Of a stretch of DNA of 64,000 nt, positions 63,301 through 64,000 are shown one piece after another (positions within the stretch are counted from its first letter, which is position 1; every line of letters begins with the position of its first letter). The notes under the pieces were generated by a model that was not told the DNA's origin, made no database searches, and worked only from the letters and a program-made list of their open reading frames with translations. This stretch comes from Sphingobacteriales bacterium (lineage in GTDB: Bacteria > Bacteroidota > Bacteroidia > Chitinophagales > CAIOSU01): positions 250,001 to 314,000 of the forward strand of contig JAIXUD010000010.1 of NCBI GenBank assembly GCA_027483645.1. The letters are read 5' to 3'. The translations under genes and the position numbers were made by a program.

Positions 63301-64000
63301 GGTTACGGTATAAGTTGTTGTAGATAAAGGATTGGCATTCGGGTTGGCGATCGCTGGGTTGCTCAAGGTTGAAGCATTATCCCAAACATAGCCAATTCCG
63401 CCAGTGGCGTTCAATTGGGTGCTGCCGTTGATGCAGATAGTGCCGCCAATGGTAGTTACTACAGGTAAAGGATTAACAGTAATTATAGTGCTACCCGTAT
63501 TGATACAACCATTAGCATCGGTCACGGTTACGCTGTAAGTAGTGGTTGCAGTAGGTGTAGCGGTTGGATTGCTCAAAGTAGCATTATCCAATGATCCTGC
63601 TGGCGACCAAATGTAAGATACGCCGCCAGTTGCACTCAACTGGCTTGATTGGCCAATGCAAATAGCGGCCGCAGGCGACATTACTACCACAGGCAATGGG
63701 TTAACGGTGATAGTAGTTGAGCCTGTATTGATACAACCGTTCGCATCCGTTACGGTTACGTTGTAAGTTGTAGTAACGGTAGGCGTAGCAACTGGGTTGG
63801 CAATATTGGCCGCGCTCAAAGTTGCCGCTGGAGACCAAGAGTAGCTAACGCCTCCGGTTGCGTTCAACAGTGAAGAGAAGCCAATACAAATCGAGGCATC
63901 AGGTGAAGTCGTTACCGTTGGCAACGGGTTTACGTTTACCACGGCTTGAGCGGTATTGATACAACCATTACCATCCGTAACGGTAACGGTATAAGTGGTT
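57400..64000 (-). CDS. Giant repetitive secreted protein with gliding motility-associated (T9SS type B) C-terminal domain; N-terminus beyond window
   Basis: C-terminal IPNSFSPNNDKSNDVLYIRSNEVEEIKIFRIFDRWGNLVFETSD; two PKD-like domains; many ~75-aa Ig-like modules; the frame remains open to 64000. Confidence 0.93.
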   Translation of the reverse strand, partial: TTYTVTVTDGNGCINTAQAVVNVNPLPTVTTSPDASICIGFSSLLNATGGVSYSWSPAATLSAANIANPVATPTVTTTYNVTVTDANGCINTGSTTITVNPLPVVVMSPAAAICIGQSSQLSATGGVSYIWSPAGSLDNATLSNPTATPTATTTYSVTVTDANGCINTGSTIITVNPLPVVTTIGGTICINGSTQLNATGGIGYVWDNASTLSNPAIANPNANPLSTTTYTVTVTDANGCVNTAQAIVNVNPLPTVTTSPDASICIGFSSQLNAAGGVSYVWSPAATLDNANIANPTATPTVTTTYNVTVTDANGCINTGSTTITVNPLPVVVMSPAAAICIGQSSQLNATGGVSYIWSPAGSLNDATLSNPTASPAATTTYSVTVTDANGCINTGSTVITVNPLPVINTTGGTICINGSTQLNATGGVGYAWSPAATLSNPAIANPNANPLSTTTYTVTVTDGNGCVNTAQAIVNVNPLPTVTTSPDASICIGFSSQLSATGGVTYAWSPAATLSAANIANPTATPTVTTTYNVTVTDANGCINTGSTTITVNPLPVVVMSPAAAICIGQNSQLSATGGVSYIWSPAGSLDNATLSNPTATPTSTTTYSVTVTDANGCINTGSTIITVNPLPTVITTGGTICINGNTQLNATGGVIYAWNNTVTLSNPAIANPSANPLTTTTYTVTVTDANGCVNTAQAIVNVNPLPTVTTSPDAAICIGFSSQLNATGGVAYAWSPAATLSAANIANPVATPTVTTTYNVTVTDANGCINKGSTTITVNPLPVVVMSPAAAICIGQSSQLSATGGVSFIWSPAGSLDNATLSNPTASPTATTTYSVTVTDANGCINTGSTTITVNSLPTITTTGGTICINGSTQLNATGGISYVWDNAATLSNPAIANPTANPLTTTTYTVTVTDGNGCVNTAQAIVNVNPLPTVTTSPDAAICIGFSSQLNASGGVTYAWSPAATLSAANIANPTATPTVTTTYNVTVTDVNGCINTGSTTITVNPLPVVVMSPAAAICIGQSSQLNATGGVSYIWSPAGSLDNATMSNPTASPTATTTYSVTVTDANGCINTGSTTITVNPLPVITITPDTLLCQGQNVQLLANGGAGAGYIWGPSAGLNCLNCANPTSTPTVNTEYTVTVTSIHGCIDSASVAVNLNAVDARFSTSDTTACAPTTIQFQDLSVADSTIVTWNWNFGDGNTSINQNPTHTYTTAGVYTARLQVITSTGCIDSTSLVLNINALPAVAAGPDRTICINDTTTLLGTGGVNYAWSPASTLSNANTASPQAFPLSTTTYQLTVTDANGCQGTSQVTVTVNSLPIVTTTPDQALCFGDSLQLDATGGVSYLWTPATGINCATCASPKVSPPFNPALSTTYMVLVTDSNGCVNTGSVTIGTTLLPVLDLSPDSTICAGDTVTLVGSQNGNNLQYQWSPNTNLACDNCPSTLAWPDTTTTYAVVTTGPSGCTNRGEITITVNQLPVVITTPDTAICHGETIELMASGGMNYAWTPSQGITCSNACNMIMAAPDSTTTYNVVVTDLNGCESSGAVEVVVHNIEAAFNLSDTSACTPQLVTLTDQSTSDNPIIIWIWDMDDAGVATTQNAAATYNTAGTKLISLVVVDSYGCIDSTMKPLEMLQTSIAVAGNDTAICFGETAQLQGSGGHNFTWSGDQTISDVSIANPTAKPITTTTYYLTTSLNNGCDAADTVIVTVHQLPVPSIMGDSVTCLGDSINLEASGGVTYLWSPAQGLSSTLLPNTTVAANQNITYTVRVTNSNGCSALDSIALTVNPTPLMVASPDAEICEGESVVLEASGALTYAWGPNQDISCLDCTTTTANPTQSITYMVAGFNEFGCGAVDTVRVTVRPLPAVETIADVTMCNGETLELTTTAIGATGFNWTANGMADTTLQSPTVSPTTTTTYIVEAYNQYGCTDQDTVMIKVIETILAQVSDGAIICEGQNVNLSIEILETGLSLYQVTWMPSELFPAPHNLSQTIFPETSMTVQVAIVGGECAVDTQSVNIVVNPLPTTDLGPNRTALMGEYVTLDANASAGVTEYYWYPNDSLDCDNCEQVRFNAFGSNTYTVTVTDDNGCMAMDTVSIRVLTTCEQDIFIPNSFSPNNDKSNDVLYIRSNEVEEIKIFRIFDRWGNLVFETSDIDQGWNGTYKAKMVDPGVFVYYLEGTCRNGGEVFLKGNVTVLR
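60760..64000 (-). repeat. 681-bp higher-order tandem repeat (A-B-C modules of ~76/76/75 aa)
   Basis: Homologous anchor '(c/c)(c/t)gttgg' at 61191, 61872, 62553, 63234 and 63915, exactly 681 bp apart each time. Confidence 0.95.

Noticed and set aside
60760-64000. CRISPR array
   Set aside because: The regular periodicity is a 681-bp protein-coding repeat in one open frame, not short direct repeats with unique spacers.
1-64000. tRNA, rRNA, integrase, transposase or phage genes
   Set aside because: None recognised on reading the ORFs and intergenic DNA; a tRNAscan-SE/Infernal run would be needed to exclude small RNAs.

Overview
This 64 kb window is chromosomal and clearly from a Bacteroidota genome. 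Supporting signs are type IX secretion (T9SS) sorting and gliding-type C-terminal domains, a PorP/SprF protein, TonB-dependent receptors with carboxypeptidase-like N-terminal domains, DUF4296 and DUF4397 proteins, and TAnnTTTG promoter-like boxes. I support about 41 coding regions. These include housekeeping and metabolic genes (rpsA, biotin carboxylase, pdhB, CoA-transferase A/B, acyl-CoA dehydrogenase, YggS-type PLP protein), a PAS/GAF histidine kinase with two response regulators, a four-gene T9SS cluster, and a DUF433/DUF5615 toxin-antitoxin-like pair. Three very repetitive secreted proteins are also present; the last is truncated by the window end and carries a 681-bp A-B-C higher-order repeat with no net length change between periods. 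No rRNA, tRNA, CRISPR array, prophage or classical IS element was recognised. The strongest leads are: (1) an acetate kinase-PduL fusion; (2) a GIY-YIG nuclease gene bracketed by perfect 26-bp inverted REP-like sequences; (3) a dispersed set of roughly 7-bp-period intergenic arrays, several arranged as inverted pairs, one flanking a four-helix-bundle (23S IVP-like) gene; (4) an acyl-CoA dehydrogenase-SCP2 fusion. All family assignments come from reading the protein sequences by eye; no database search was run.
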